Part shown: positions 1 through 9,604 of the stretch, in pieces | How positions within the stretch are numbered: the first letter of the stretch is position 1 | Layout of the letters: every line of letters begins with the position of its first letter | Origin: Flavivirga eckloniae | Lineage (GTDB): Bacteria > Bacteroidota > Bacteroidia > Flavobacteriales > Flavobacteriaceae | Length of the DNA stretch: 64,000 nucleotides | Assembly: GCF_002886045.1 (NCBI RefSeq) | Contig: NZ_CP025791.1 | Coordinates: 3,177,001 to 3,241,000, forward strand | Reading direction: 5' to 3' | Position numbers and translations under genes: made by a program | Notes under the pieces: generated by a model | What the model was told of the DNA's origin: nothing | Database searches by the model: none | What the model saw: the letters and a program-made list of their open reading frames with translations, nothing else

Positions 1-1
1 T

Positions 2-61
2 AGATTGGTTAAGACTGTTGCTCGCATTATTGCTATGGAAAAAGAAAACGAGGGTGTTTAA
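2..61 (+). CDS. C-terminal tail of an unidentified protein (partial)
   Basis: The second frame from the window edge reads RLVKTVARIIAMEKENEGV and then TAA. Nothing else of the gene is present, so I cannot name the family. That it is a real gene end is inferred from the ordinary codon use and from the inverted-repeat structure that begins at its last codons. Its final six codons lie inside the left arm of a long inverted repeat (see 45-188). Confidence 0.4.
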   Translation, partial: RLVKTVARIIAMEKENEGV

Positions 62-188
62 AAAAGTGCCATTCTAAATGAAATGTACTTGCCCGCGGGA
101 GGGATCAATCTATTAATTTTTAGATTAATAAGATTCTTCGCTGCGCTCTGAATGACAAAACAAATTACTTTTTAAACACCCTCGTTTT
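45..188. repeat. Long-armed inverted repeat enclosing an intergenic palindromic element
   Basis: The left arm (45-66) and right arm (168-188) are reverse complements over about 21 nt, differing by one A in an A-run. The left arm overlaps the stop codon of the upstream gene. The enclosed 100 nt contain smaller palindromes: CCCGCGGG, an AATCTA/TAGATT pair, and an ATTC..GAAT hairpin around TTCGCTGCGCTC. It may act as a transcription terminator or be an inserted repeat element; the sequence alone does not decide. Confidence 0.6.
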
Positions 189-212
189 AATATTAATTTT
201 TCGAGCAATAAA

Positions 213-818
213 CTATTTTAGTGCTTTTTTCTTCAGGTTTTTAGCAAATTCTTTAGCTAGTTTTGCATAAGCTTCAGAGATACGGTATCCGGAATTATAG
301 TCATTACCCATAGCTCCAAATCCTTCTACTTTAGTATAATCTGCTGAAAATAAAATAGCATCAGGAGTTTTAGTTTCAAATACAACAAGGGTTGCTTCTA
401 TTTTTGAATTTTGTCTTACTATACCAACATTATAGCCAGCATACATCATAGTAGTCTTTATAAGCAAAGTGTATTTTGCATCATTGCCTTTATCCACTTT
501 TACCTCACCGTCTTCAAATCTTTTATTAAAAGATTCTATAAATTTTGGCTCATATCTATCTTCTCTATCAGCAAACCAAGACGCTTTGAATTTTTCTCCT
601 GTACCAGCTTCCTTGTCTTCTCTCTTTTTCATTTTATCTTTAAGGAATTCTTCTTCAGAATCGTACTTTGGGATTTTTAAATTTGAATATTCAAATTGCA
701 GGCTATACTCTGTAATATCTTTTAAATTTTTAAAAGATCCTTCTTTTACTTTTACCTTTTGAGAGTAGGTTAGGCATGTACAAAATAGAATTAAAATAAT
801 TGTTAATTGTTTTTTCAT
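213..818 (-). CDS. Secreted protein of unknown function
   Basis: A 201-residue protein. The first 19-20 residues form a typical signal peptide (MKKQ start, hydrophobic ILILFCTCL core, then TYSQ), so it is exported, probably to the periplasm. The mature part is highly charged, with a Lys/Glu-rich stretch around residues 55-75, and ends in a Lys-rich helix (AKLAKEFAKNLKKKALK). A Gly-rich segment (VEGFGAMGNDYNSGYR) lies near residue 165. I recognise no catalytic motif or family. It is monocistronic: the next minus-strand gene starts more than 100 nt away and the upstream spacer is AT-rich. Confidence 0.75.
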   Translation of the reverse strand: MKKQLTIILILFCTCLTYSQKVKVKEGSFKNLKDITEYSLQFEYSNLKIPKYDSEEEFLKDKMKKREDKEAGTGEKFKASWFADREDRYEPKFIESFNKRFEDGEVKVDKGNDAKYTLLIKTTMMYAGYNVGIVRQNSKIEATLVVFETKTPDAILFSADYTKVEGFGAMGNDYNSGYRISEAYAKLAKEFAKNLKKKALK

Positions 819-935
819 AAATTAAAATTTAAGGATTTGAATTGATTAATAGTATAAATAGAAATTGTTTCTTAATGTATATAAATACTCTGATTGAGTT
901 TTGGTTAGCATATTATTTAGAGGTGAATTATAGCA

Positions 936-1781
936 TTAAAATTCTTCCAAAAAGGATAAGGTTATTTGTATAACTTTTTGTAAATGTATTGGTAAAATAT
1001 CTTTTTTCCAAGGATGCGACGCTCCAAAAACATGATTGGCACCTTCTACGATTTTTAATTGACTTTTTGGATTCCATTCGTGAAGCTTTTCGGCTTCTTG
1101 AATGGATATACTAGTATCTGCATCACCATGAACTATTAAATAGGGGATTTGTAAATTAGATACGGCTCTTTTTATGGTTAAGCGTTCTTCGTTTTTTATA
1201 TAATTCTCATAAAATTGATAATAATGCGGCATTTGTTGCTTTGTTCTGCCGTTGAGTACATATTTTACGCCATCTTTTTTCCACGATTCTAAATCGCCAA
1301 TTGTTGCCGTTCTTTTTCCAAAGTCACAAATACTCGCTAGGCTTATCACGTTTTTAACACGCGGATCTTCTTCTGCCTTTATTAAAACGATTCCGCCGCC
1401 ACGACTGTGCCCAATAAGGCTAAGGTTATTTATATCGCCAATGCTTTTTATATCATTGCTTTTAAAAACCCAGTCGATTACAGATTCTAAATCGTCCAAT
1501 TCTTTGGTATAATTATTATTGCCAAAAGCTTCCAAATCAGGAAAGTCTATAGGCTGCTCAATAGTACCGCCATTGTATGAAAAGTTGAACTTTATAAAGC
1601 AAAATCCCGCTTCGGCAAATGCATTTGCCATTAAATTCCAGGAACCCCAGTCCTTAAACCCTTTGTACCCATGACAAAATATGATTATAGGTTTATTAAT
1701 ATTATTGGATGTATACGTAACATCGATTAAAATGGGTTTTTCATGTTTGCCATCAATAACACTATTTTTTTTGCTAATCAT
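936..1781 (-). CDS. Alpha/beta hydrolase family protein
   Basis: A 281-residue cytoplasmic enzyme (no signal peptide). The fold signature is clear: an early HGYKGFKDWG oxyanion segment near residue 37, the nucleophile elbow GHSRGG near residue 125, an acidic HGDADTS loop near 220, and a catalytic His in GANHVFG near 250. Ser, Asp and His would form the triad. It resembles dienelactone-hydrolase/esterase-like peptidases; the substrate cannot be inferred. Its start codon lies one base after the stop of the upstream AddB-type gene, so the two are almost certainly co-transcribed and translationally coupled, though no functional link with DNA repair is known. Confidence 0.88.
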   Translation of the reverse strand: MISKKNSVIDGKHEKPILIDVTYTSNNINKPIIIFCHGYKGFKDWGSWNLMANAFAEAGFCFIKFNFSYNGGTIEQPIDFPDLEAFGNNNYTKELDDLESVIDWVFKSNDIKSIGDINNLSLIGHSRGGGIVLIKAEEDPRVKNVISLASICDFGKRTATIGDLESWKKDGVKYVLNGRTKQQMPHYYQFYENYIKNEERLTIKRAVSNLQIPYLIVHGDADTSISIQEAEKLHEWNPKSQLKIVEGANHVFGASHPWKKDILPIHLQKVIQITLSFLEEF

Positions 1782-1782
1782 T

Positions 1783-4542
1783 TTATACTTCTTTTTCGGT
1801 GAATGGAATGTTGGGGTCGCAAATTTCTAAAATAAGCTGTTTTAATTCTTTACTAAAGTTATTAATTGTTTCTTGGGTAATCAAGGCATCTTTTTTTGCA
1901 TAGGCACCGGCTTTATCTTTTTTGGAGAATTTTAAAAAACCTTTATTCAGGTTTTTAAAAGATATGATACCGGCTTCAACTGGAAGTTGAATCTTATTCG
2001 ATAGCTGCATCATATAGGCATAAGTAAGTACTTGAAAGCTTTTGCTGTATTTGGAGTAATCTGTTGTAATGGCTTCCCAGTCTACAATTTCAACACTGCT
2101 TTGTTCTACACGACCAGTTTTGTAATCTATAATTCTAGTAATACCGTTACATTCGTCAACGCGATCAACCTTACCTGTAATGGTAACAGGAAAACCCAGT
2201 TCTGGGATATCGATTACAACACGGTTATCCGCTTCAATGGCTATTATTTTTATTTGATTGCCAGCTTTTAGGTTTTCAATTTCTAAATCTAAAAAGTTTG
2301 AGACATAGCGTTTGGCAATTTCAAAAATTATTAAGTTTTTGCCTTTAGTTATATCCCCTTCTTTATAAACATCCGTAAAATGATGTGTTACCGTTTTTAC
2401 AATACGGGTTTTTAGTTTTTTAATACGTTCTACAGATATAAACGTGCCAACTAACGGCTTATAAAAGTCTTCCAGTGTGTTGTGCACCACAGTTCCTAAC
2501 GTGTTTGCCGCTACGGTTTCTTCTACATTGTCGTGCTCTTTTATTTTTAATACTTTCTGGTAGTAAAAATCTATAGGGTTTCGTATATAATTAGTTAACG
2601 ATGATGGAGAAAGCCCTTTTTGAGCCACAGTTTTTAACTCATTTATAATCGAGGGCGTTTTATCTATAACGTTTGGTGTGGTTTTAATTATAGGAACATG
2701 GGGTGCGATAATTTGATGATTTATGTCGTGTATTTCTTCCAGTTCTAATTGTGTTATAAATCTGCTTTTTTCGCCACCGGTTAAAACATCTGCTTCGGTA
2801 TTGTAAAGAATATACACGTTTTTAGCTCGTTGTAAGAGTCTGTAAAAGTGATAGGTATAAACAGCATCTTTTTCTTTATAAGTAGGCAGGTTGTTTTCTA
2901 TTTTAACATCAAAAGGAATAAATGAATTGTTCGTTTTTCCAGATGGAAGTATCCCTTCGTTAACAGATGATATAATAACTGTTTCGAAATCTAAAACGCG
3001 AGATTCCAACATACCCATAATTTGAAGCCCCTGTAAAGGTTCTCCTTGAAAATCGAGGGTTTCAGAGCTCAATAGCTCTTTATAGACACTATATAGTGTT
3101 GAGATGTCTTTTATATGATGATAGGCTGTGTTTAAACGCGATAATTCATTAAACAGTTCGTTAAAACGAAACAAATACTCCAAGGATAATAAGTTAGATG
3201 CTTTGTTACCGTCTAAAAAGTTTTTGATATGTAATATTAGTTGGTTACAATTTTTTAAAGCTGTATCAACAGATTTGTTCCAATTCGAAAACAACAGATC
3301 GATAACATCGTTACAATTAGTTGCTAACTGTTTTAAGCGTTCTGTGGTAAGGTAGACTAAATTATTAGCATCAATAGTCTCAATTATTTTCGTTGCATAA
3401 TCAACGTCTTTAACATATAACAGCGGTCTTATAAATTGGTGTGATATAATAGTTATAACATCTTTATAGTATAATATGTTTGAAGGTGTTTTATGTAAAT
3501 GAAACAAGGATTCGAAAAGCGAGGCTATGGGGATAGATTTTAAAGGGAACCCCATCGTAATATTAAGCGCTTCGATAGTTGTGGGAAGCGAGTTTAATAC
3601 GGGAATAAGTAAGTCTTCATCGCCTAAAACAACTGCCGTATTTTGTAATGATTGATTATTTTTCTGTAAACTGTTTAAAAGCGTACCAATATATTTTGCC
3701 TGACCTATATTTTTTGGAACTCCAAAAACCGAAATATTTTTTTCTTTCGAATAATTAGTGGTAATCCAGTTAAAAGGGTTGTTTTTAAAAAAAGACCAAT
3801 TAGTTTTATGCTGTCTGGTAAATAAAGCGGCATCGTGTTTTTGGTTGTTAATAAAGACACTATCAATATCCCAATATGTTTTAGCTAAGTTGTTTTTAAG
3901 TAACTCTTGAATAATCGTTATTTCGGAAGTGTTTAGAGCATTAAATCCTAAAAAGACATGTTGCTTTTCAGGGTTATTTTTAATGTAAGAGGGCAAGTTT
4001 TTAGCAGCTTCTCTGTAAATTAAGCCCTGATACCCTATTTTTTTATTTATAAGCTGTTCGGTGAATTGGGTGTAGTAATTAATAAGTTTGTTCCAAAAGG
4101 ATAAGTAGTTTTTAACAAAGTCGGTTTGGTTATTTTCTAACGACCAGTGGTTTAAGTCTTGTATGGCACTTAAGTAATCAAAAATATTCTTTTGAGGTAT
4201 AAGATACCGGTCTATTTCATTAAAGTCCTGAAGCAATATTTGAGCCCATTTTGAAAACGATTCGAAACTATCTGCTTCATTGCTATTGGTTAATTTAACA
4301 TAGGTGTTGTAAAACTCAAAAAGAAGCTCTGTATTCGATATACTTTTAAGCAGGGATAGATCTTCTACAAATTCTTCAATACTAATTATTTTAGGAGAGA
4401 AGATAGTTTTCTTAGCAACTTTAGAGAGCTGATGTTTTAAAAATAGCCCAGCTCGTTTACTTGGTAGAACAAAGGTTAGTTCTGAAAGGTTTTCATTGTT
4501 ATTTTGAAGATCTTTTAGAACATCAAAAATAAAAGTTGTCAT
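1783..4542 (-). CDS. PD-(D/E)XK nuclease family protein, AddB-type subunit
   Basis: A 919-residue protein resembling the AddB subunit of bacterial double-strand-break resection complexes. The N-terminus carries the helicase-like LPSKRAGLF segment (about residues 26-34) found where AddB has a degenerate ATPase. A segment LSPSSLTNYIRNP near 647 leads into the C-terminal RecB-type nuclease, with GKVDRVDE and IIDYKTGR near 790-810 supplying the metal-binding Asp and the D..K catalytic pair. It should act with the AddA-type protein encoded at 6338-9478 to process broken DNA ends. The stop overlaps closely with the hydrolase start. The partner is not adjacent: an ompA gene with its own promoter and terminator separates the two. 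Confidence 0.88.
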   Translation of the reverse strand: MTTFIFDVLKDLQNNNENLSELTFVLPSKRAGLFLKHQLSKVAKKTIFSPKIISIEEFVEDLSLLKSISNTELLFEFYNTYVKLTNSNEADSFESFSKWAQILLQDFNEIDRYLIPQKNIFDYLSAIQDLNHWSLENNQTDFVKNYLSFWNKLINYYTQFTEQLINKKIGYQGLIYREAAKNLPSYIKNNPEKQHVFLGFNALNTSEITIIQELLKNNLAKTYWDIDSVFINNQKHDAALFTRQHKTNWSFFKNNPFNWITTNYSKEKNISVFGVPKNIGQAKYIGTLLNSLQKNNQSLQNTAVVLGDEDLLIPVLNSLPTTIEALNITMGFPLKSIPIASLFESLFHLHKTPSNILYYKDVITIISHQFIRPLLYVKDVDYATKIIETIDANNLVYLTTERLKQLATNCNDVIDLLFSNWNKSVDTALKNCNQLILHIKNFLDGNKASNLLSLEYLFRFNELFNELSRLNTAYHHIKDISTLYSVYKELLSSETLDFQGEPLQGLQIMGMLESRVLDFETVIISSVNEGILPSGKTNNSFIPFDVKIENNLPTYKEKDAVYTYHFYRLLQRAKNVYILYNTEADVLTGGEKSRFITQLELEEIHDINHQIIAPHVPIIKTTPNVIDKTPSIINELKTVAQKGLSPSSLTNYIRNPIDFYYQKVLKIKEHDNVEETVAANTLGTVVHNTLEDFYKPLVGTFISVERIKKLKTRIVKTVTHHFTDVYKEGDITKGKNLIIFEIAKRYVSNFLDLEIENLKAGNQIKIIAIEADNRVVIDIPELGFPVTITGKVDRVDECNGITRIIDYKTGRVEQSSVEIVDWEAITTDYSKYSKSFQVLTYAYMMQLSNKIQLPVEAGIISFKNLNKGFLKFSKKDKAGAYAKKDALITQETINNFSKELKQLILEICDPNIPFTEKEV

Positions 4543-4644
4543 ACCAATTTAGTTTTAAAATCGTGCATAGCTAAGTTGAAATAATTAAAAAAGAAACCAT
4601 CTGCGTAAATCATTTTAAGATTTAATGGTGAGTACATAAAAATA

Positions 4645-4676
4645 AAAAACGCTTCGGATATCCGAAGCGTTTTTAT
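4645..4676 (-). terminator. Rho-independent terminator of the OmpA gene
   Basis: A perfect hairpin (AAAACGCTTCGGA / TCCGAAGCGTTTT, minimal loop) lies about 35 nt past the stop codon of the minus-strand OmpA gene. The T-run continues the stem on both strands, so it could act in both directions. It isolates ompA from the downstream addB-type gene. Confidence 0.85.
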
Positions 4677-4708
4677 AAAACTTATTTTAAAAACTAATTA
4701 ATAGTTTC

Positions 4709-6094
4709 TTATTTTACAAGGTTGATCTCAACTCTTCTGTTGTTAGCTCTACCAGATCTAGATTTGTTAGTATCGATTGGTTTAGACTCACCATAACCGA
4801 TAGCAGATAATCTAGAAGTATCAACACCATGAGATATTAAGTAATCTTTTACAGAGTTAGCTCTAGCTTCAGATAATTTTTGGTTAGTAGATTCTCTACC
4901 AATACTATCTGTATGCCCTTCTACTGTAAATGTAGCAGTTGGATACTCGTTTAAGATTTTAATGATATCTTCTAATACACTTTCAGACTGAGATTTGATA
5001 GTAGATCTTCCAGTATCGAATAAGATTGTTTTAGCGTACTCATTTAAAGTTTTTTGAACTTCTTCAGTTACTTCTGGACAACCATTGTTAGCAACAGTAC
5101 CAACAACATCTGGACATTTATCATCTTTGTCTAATACACCGTCACCATCAGTATCTGGCCAAGGACAACCGTTATTAGCAGCAGCACCTGGAGTGTTAGG
5201 ACATTTATCTTCTGCATCAGTTACACCGTCACCGTCAGCATCTGGACAACCACCTAAAGATTTTAATCCTGCAACAGTAGGACACTTATCATCTTTATCA
5301 GCGATACCATCACCGTCAGAATCTGGACAACCGTTAAGTTCAGCTAAACCAGCTTCGTTAGGACAAGAATCTTTGCTATCTTCAATACCATCAGCATCAG
5401 TATCAGGACAACCATTGAAAGCTTCTAAACCAGGAACATCTGGACAAGCATCATCTTTGTCGTAGATTCCATCATCATCAGCATCAGCACCACCAAATTT
5501 AATAGCGATACCAACTGAGTGTTGGAAATGTGTATTTAAATAATCTTCAAAAGCATGTTTGTAAGAAGATTGAATAGTTAAACCAATATTTTCGCTAAAC
5601 CAAAGGTTTACACCTAAAGTACCGTTTAAAGTTCCAGCACCAACTTCATCAATCCAAGTGTAACCACCTCCAACACCTAAAAAAGGCTCGAAAGTTTTCC
5701 AATCTAAAGCTTCACCAACGTTGTACTTAATAGTACCATCAGCAGCATAGTAAGAAAGGTCATCTACAGGAAGAGCTTCTCCAGTTGTTGGATCTTCACC
5801 CCAGTTTTCTATTTTATTTAGAGATCCACCAATTCCAAAAGAGAAACCATCACCTATATATTTAGATACAGTGATAGTCGATAAAGATGGCAAAACGTTC
5901 CAGTTGTCTGTGTCAACGAATTTACTAAAAATAGTTTCACTAAAAGGAGCACCGTCACCAGAAGGATAAGCATCAACTGCATTAACCCCAATGTTGATCT
6001 GCCACGGGTTGTTTTTGTCTTGCGCATTAGCGTTGCTACAAACAAGTACAAGCAACATAGCGAACAATAATCTGCTAAGATTTTTCATATTCAA
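4709..6094 (-). CDS. OmpA family outer-membrane protein with thrombospondin type 3 repeats
   Basis: A 461-residue protein. Residues 1-24 are a signal peptide ending in NANAQ. Residues of about 25-205 are alternating aromatic strands of a small outer-membrane beta-barrel. Residues of about 205-340 hold five calcium-binding type 3 repeats (DxDxDGxxDxxDxCP, each ending in GCP). The last 100 residues are the OmpA C-terminal peptidoglycan-binding domain ([33 protein letters not shown]). It should anchor the outer membrane to the cell wall and is probably abundant. It has its own promoter (6124-6154) and terminator (4645-4676), and interrupts the AddA/AddB-type gene pair. Confidence 0.95.
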   Translation of the reverse strand: MNMKNLSRLLFAMLLVLVCSNANAQDKNNPWQINIGVNAVDAYPSGDGAPFSETIFSKFVDTDNWNVLPSLSTITVSKYIGDGFSFGIGGSLNKIENWGEDPTTGEALPVDDLSYYAADGTIKYNVGEALDWKTFEPFLGVGGGYTWIDEVGAGTLNGTLGVNLWFSENIGLTIQSSYKHAFEDYLNTHFQHSVGIAIKFGGADADDDGIYDKDDACPDVPGLEAFNGCPDTDADGIEDSKDSCPNEAGLAELNGCPDSDGDGIADKDDKCPTVAGLKSLGGCPDADGDGVTDAEDKCPNTPGAAANNGCPWPDTDGDGVLDKDDKCPDVVGTVANNGCPEVTEEVQKTLNEYAKTILFDTGRSTIKSQSESVLEDIIKILNEYPTATFTVEGHTDSIGRESTNQKLSEARANSVKDYLISHGVDTSRLSAIGYGESKPIDTNKSRSGRANNRRVEINLVK

Positions 6095-6123
6095 AAGTTT
6101 AATTTTTAAGTGTTAATTGTAAA

Positions 6124-6154
6124 CAAATGTAAGTTGTTAAAATTTATTAACAAA
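6124..6154 (-). promoter_or_regulatory. Promoter of the OmpA gene (Bacteroidota type)
   Basis: On the minus strand TTTG (6154-6151) is followed after exactly 19 nt by TACATTTG (6131-6124). This matches the Bacteroidota consensus TTTG...TAnnTTTG. It would give a leader of about 25 nt before the ATG at 6094. A second -7-like box, TATATTTG, lies at 6164-6157 but lacks a good -33 element. Confidence 0.65.
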
Positions 6155-6337
6155 GACAAATATATAAAAAAATAGTACATTTCGTTTGTTCATCGATTGT
6201 TCAGAACGATTTTACATAATCTTTAAAGTGACGCCCATTTAAGCAATAGTAATAATAGCCTTGATTAGATACACCTTTTAACGAACAACTAAAATGTTGT
6301 ATACGCATCCTCTCTTTCTTATACGATAAACGGTATT

Positions 6338-9300
6338 TTATTGAATTTTGGTCTCTTTTATTGTAACTACTTCATTTATATAGACTAAAATCTTCTTATT
6401 AACAGTTATGGTCATCTCTTCCAAAACATCCTGATAGGATTGTAATTGTTGCCAGTGTTTTTTATCTTCCAGACCGGTTTTATAATCAATAATCACAGCT
6501 TCATTCTTAGAATTTATAACCAATCTGTCTGGTCTTAAAATTATCCCTTCTTTGGAAATAATGTCTCGTTCGTTATAAATGGTAAAATTTGAGGTATAAT
6601 AGTTTTCGAGTTTAGGATGATTAACAATCTTAACAATTGTTTGCTTTAACCTGTTTGTTTGATGTTCTGTAATTAAGGCAGCCTTTGCAAAATCATTTAA
6701 GGCAGAGTCGATATCGTCCTTTGTTTTAATTTGAGACATTATATCGTGAATAAGATTTCCTTTTTCAATAGCTTCTTGTTGATTGGTATCCCATAGAAGG
6801 CCGGATTTAGTTACGACCTTTATATTATGTGTTTCTTTTGAGGTTGAAATAAATTCCTGCTGAATATTAGCTTGTTTTGTAATGGTTGTCCTTTCACTGG
6901 TTTTTTTAGGATCACCAAAAACATATGTTGTTTGGGAATCGTTCCAAAGGTCTAAATGTTGCAAATAGTTTATAAATAAGCCTGAATATCTTTTGTTATT
7001 AGAGACCCCTTTTGAAGATATGTCTTTTTTTGAAATAATATACAACTGTTCTACGGCACGGGTTAGGGTTACATATAAAAGATTGATATTATCTAACTCC
7101 AGTTCAGATTGATGATTTGTATAAATACGTTGTCCTTCGTTTCCGTAGTATTCAAAATCTTTATTGTAGTTTAATAGAGTATGCGTAAAGCCGGCGTATT
7201 TGTCTTTATCTATTTCAAACCATTCTTTTGGTTCTAGTTCTCTATAAATATCTAAGTCTGCGTATGGAAAAATAACAACGGGAAACTCTAAACCTTTAGA
7301 TTTGTGAATAGTCATTATTTGAACAGCGTTTTGACCTTTAGGAGACACAATGCTCAGACTTTCTTTTTTCTTGTCGAAATACTCTAAAAACCCCGAAATA
7401 TCCGATCCCTTTTTTTGCGAAAAGTCTAAAACAATATCCAAATAAAACTGGATGTATGCGTTGGATGATGTAACCAAGTTAAAATCACGTACAATAGTTT
7501 CTGCCAAATCGTATAGCGGTAGTTGTAATAATAGGTCGCTGTTTAAAAATATGCTGTATGTTTCAAAACTTTTAAATAGATCGTATACCGATAAATTTAT
7601 ATATTTTGAAAAGAATTCGTGTTTATCTTCAATATTAAAAAGAGAGGTTAAATAGTTTAAAAGGTCAACCTTTATTTCATTGTTTTTGGGTTGGATTAAG
7701 AGTGCTAAAACATTATTAATAAATTCAACCTCTGGCGAATTGCTAATTAATAAGGTTTCAGAAGAGATAATAGGAATATGATGTTGACTCAAATAATTTG
7801 CAATCGTAACACCTTCCTTTTTCTTACGTACCAGAACACAAATATCTTCCAGTCTAAAGCCATTGTTTAAACACGTATTAATAGTATTTAAAACGTTTAT
7901 AGAAAACAGCTCATCCCTGTCGTCGTCTGCATTAATATCTAAAAAAGACAGTTCAACGTAGCCAGAATCTTCTAAAAATGTATTTTGATGTGCATGCTCG
8001 TAAAGGTCGCTATAATCCTTTTTGCCAAAAGCCTGATGAGATAGATACTTAAAAAAGCCATTATTAAAATTTACTATGCCTTTAAAACTTCTGTAATTCG
8101 TTGGAAGGTTTTCAACATGTTTTTCAATATGGAATGGATTTTTATCATTAAACAATCCTATAAACTGTTCTGCTTTTCCGCCACGCCAACGATAAATAGC
8201 CTGTTTAGCATCACCTACCAACATGGCATTTCCTGTTTCGGTAGATAGGGAGTTCCCTAAAAGCGGAATTAAATTTTCCCATTGCATAACCGAGGTGTCC
8301 TGAAACTCATCAATAAAATAATGATTAAACTTCTCACCAATGCGCTCATAAATAAAAGGTGTGGGCTGATCTCTTATTTCTTTACTAATAATAGTGTTGA
8401 ATTCCGAAATAAGCATTTTGTTCTGTTCCTCTTTAATAGCTTTTAATTCCTTGTTGATAGCATTTAAGACAGAAAGTGGGGTTATATTTTTATAAAAGGC
8501 TTTTAAGAATTTAAGATGAAAGACCATTTGTTTGGTTTCCAGAAAACTGGTGGCAATCTGTGGTTGAATTTCTTCTATAATAGAAGCTATGGTATCGGTT
8601 ACGCGTTTAGGATATAATGTTTTGGTTTCTAGATTTTCTTGCCATTTGGCTTCAAAGTTGAGATCAAATTTCTTGTCGGCTAAATTTTTAAAATGCTTAG
8701 GTAAATAGCTTCCAGAAAAATCGTTAAACTCTAAACCAGCTTCTTCAAATAAGGTCAACGTGTTTTGTGCCTTTTTAATAATATTACCTTCTACCGTTTC
8801 AAGATCCTTTCTTAATTGCTCTTTAAGTACTTTAAAATCATCTAAAGTTTTATCCTTTAACGTTTCAATAAAAGGAATATCGTTTTCATTAACCAATAGC
8901 TTTGCAATTTTGTTAAAATCGAAAGACACGTCCCAACTTTTGTCGTCATCGGTTTTTTCAAGAGCAAAATCTATAAGCACTTTAGTAAGGGCATTATCGC
9001 TTCCTGCCTTTTCAATCAAACTATTAACCGCTTCGCTCAACAAGGCATCTTGATCCAGTTCAACTTCAAAATTTAAAGGCAACCTTAAATCGTAAGCGAA
9101 AGTTCTAATAAGTTTATGCGTAAAGCCATCGATAGTCGAAATATCAAACGCCGCATAATTGTGTATAATGGTGTTTAATAGTTTTTCCGATTTATTATAA
9201 AGTGTGCTTGGATCCATTTGCAGCTCCTCGCAAATAGCCTTAAACATACTATTAGGGGTGTTTAATATAGCTTTATTGGAAAACTGTTTAAGCGTTTCAA

Positions 9301-9478
9301 CAATTCGATCTTTCATTTCGGCAACAGCCTTATTTGTAAAGGTAATAGCCAAGATGCGTTTAAAATGTTCTGAATTATTGGATTGAAATAAAATTTTCAA
9401 GTATTCTTTTACGAGTGTAAACGTTTTTCCGCTGCCGGCCGAAGCGTTATAAATGGTAAAAGAATGGTTTCTATTCAT
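6338..9478 (-). CDS. UvrD/Rep-type helicase with RecB-family nuclease domain, AddA-type subunit
   Basis: A 1046-residue superfamily 1 helicase. Walker A is at the very N-terminus (ASAGSGKTFTLVKEYL, residues 9-24) and motif II is FIDEFQDTS near residue 385. LVGDAKQAIYRWRGG follows as motif III, with QIMTIHKSKGLEFPVV and LLYVTLTRA as motifs V and VI. The C-terminus has EKGNLIHDIM, LRPDRLVI and IIDYKTG (near 998), a PD-(D/E)XK nuclease. Helicase and nuclease in one chain match AddA/RecB and imply double-strand-break end resection with the AddB-type protein at 1783-4542. It precedes ompA by about 240 nt on the same strand. The sod gene diverges upstream. Confidence 0.92.
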   Translation of the reverse strand: MNRNHSFTIYNASAGSGKTFTLVKEYLKILFQSNNSEHFKRILAITFTNKAVAEMKDRIVETLKQFSNKAILNTPNSMFKAICEELQMDPSTLYNKSEKLLNTIIHNYAAFDISTIDGFTHKLIRTFAYDLRLPLNFEVELDQDALLSEAVNSLIEKAGSDNALTKVLIDFALEKTDDDKSWDVSFDFNKIAKLLVNENDIPFIETLKDKTLDDFKVLKEQLRKDLETVEGNIIKKAQNTLTLFEEAGLEFNDFSGSYLPKHFKNLADKKFDLNFEAKWQENLETKTLYPKRVTDTIASIIEEIQPQIATSFLETKQMVFHLKFLKAFYKNITPLSVLNAINKELKAIKEEQNKMLISEFNTIISKEIRDQPTPFIYERIGEKFNHYFIDEFQDTSVMQWENLIPLLGNSLSTETGNAMLVGDAKQAIYRWRGGKAEQFIGLFNDKNPFHIEKHVENLPTNYRSFKGIVNFNNGFFKYLSHQAFGKKDYSDLYEHAHQNTFLEDSGYVELSFLDINADDDRDELFSINVLNTINTCLNNGFRLEDICVLVRKKKEGVTIANYLSQHHIPIISSETLLISNSPEVEFINNVLALLIQPKNNEIKVDLLNYLTSLFNIEDKHEFFSKYINLSVYDLFKSFETYSIFLNSDLLLQLPLYDLAETIVRDFNLVTSSNAYIQFYLDIVLDFSQKKGSDISGFLEYFDKKKESLSIVSPKGQNAVQIMTIHKSKGLEFPVVIFPYADLDIYRELEPKEWFEIDKDKYAGFTHTLLNYNKDFEYYGNEGQRIYTNHQSELELDNINLLYVTLTRAVEQLYIISKKDISSKGVSNNKRYSGLFINYLQHLDLWNDSQTTYVFGDPKKTSERTTITKQANIQQEFISTSKETHNIKVVTKSGLLWDTNQQEAIEKGNLIHDIMSQIKTKDDIDSALNDFAKAALITEHQTNRLKQTIVKIVNHPKLENYYTSNFTIYNERDIISKEGIILRPDRLVINSKNEAVIIDYKTGLEDKKHWQQLQSYQDVLEEMTITVNKKILVYINEVVTIKETKIQ

Positions 9479-9558
9479 GAATTGGAATTTGCATACAAGA
9501 TAAAAACTATCAATGGTTTCATAACAATTTATTATTTTTAATTGAATTGTTTTATGTG

Positions 9559-9566
9559 TAATTTTG
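9559..9566 (+). promoter_or_regulatory. Putative -7 promoter box of the superoxide dismutase gene
   Basis: TAATTTTG matches the Bacteroidota -7 consensus TAnnTTTG and lies 38 nt before the ATG at 9605. No convincing TTTG at the right spacing was found upstream, so only the -7 part is supported. Confidence 0.45.
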
Positions 9567-9604
9567 AAAGAAATTAAATATTAATATTACTAAAACTAAA
9601 AACT

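Noticed and set aside
5085-5465. A 126-codon plus-strand open frame rich in Ser, Pro and Gly
   Set aside because: It is the antisense of the type 3 repeats of the OmpA gene; the regular Asp/Gly codons remove stops on the other strand. No initiation context.
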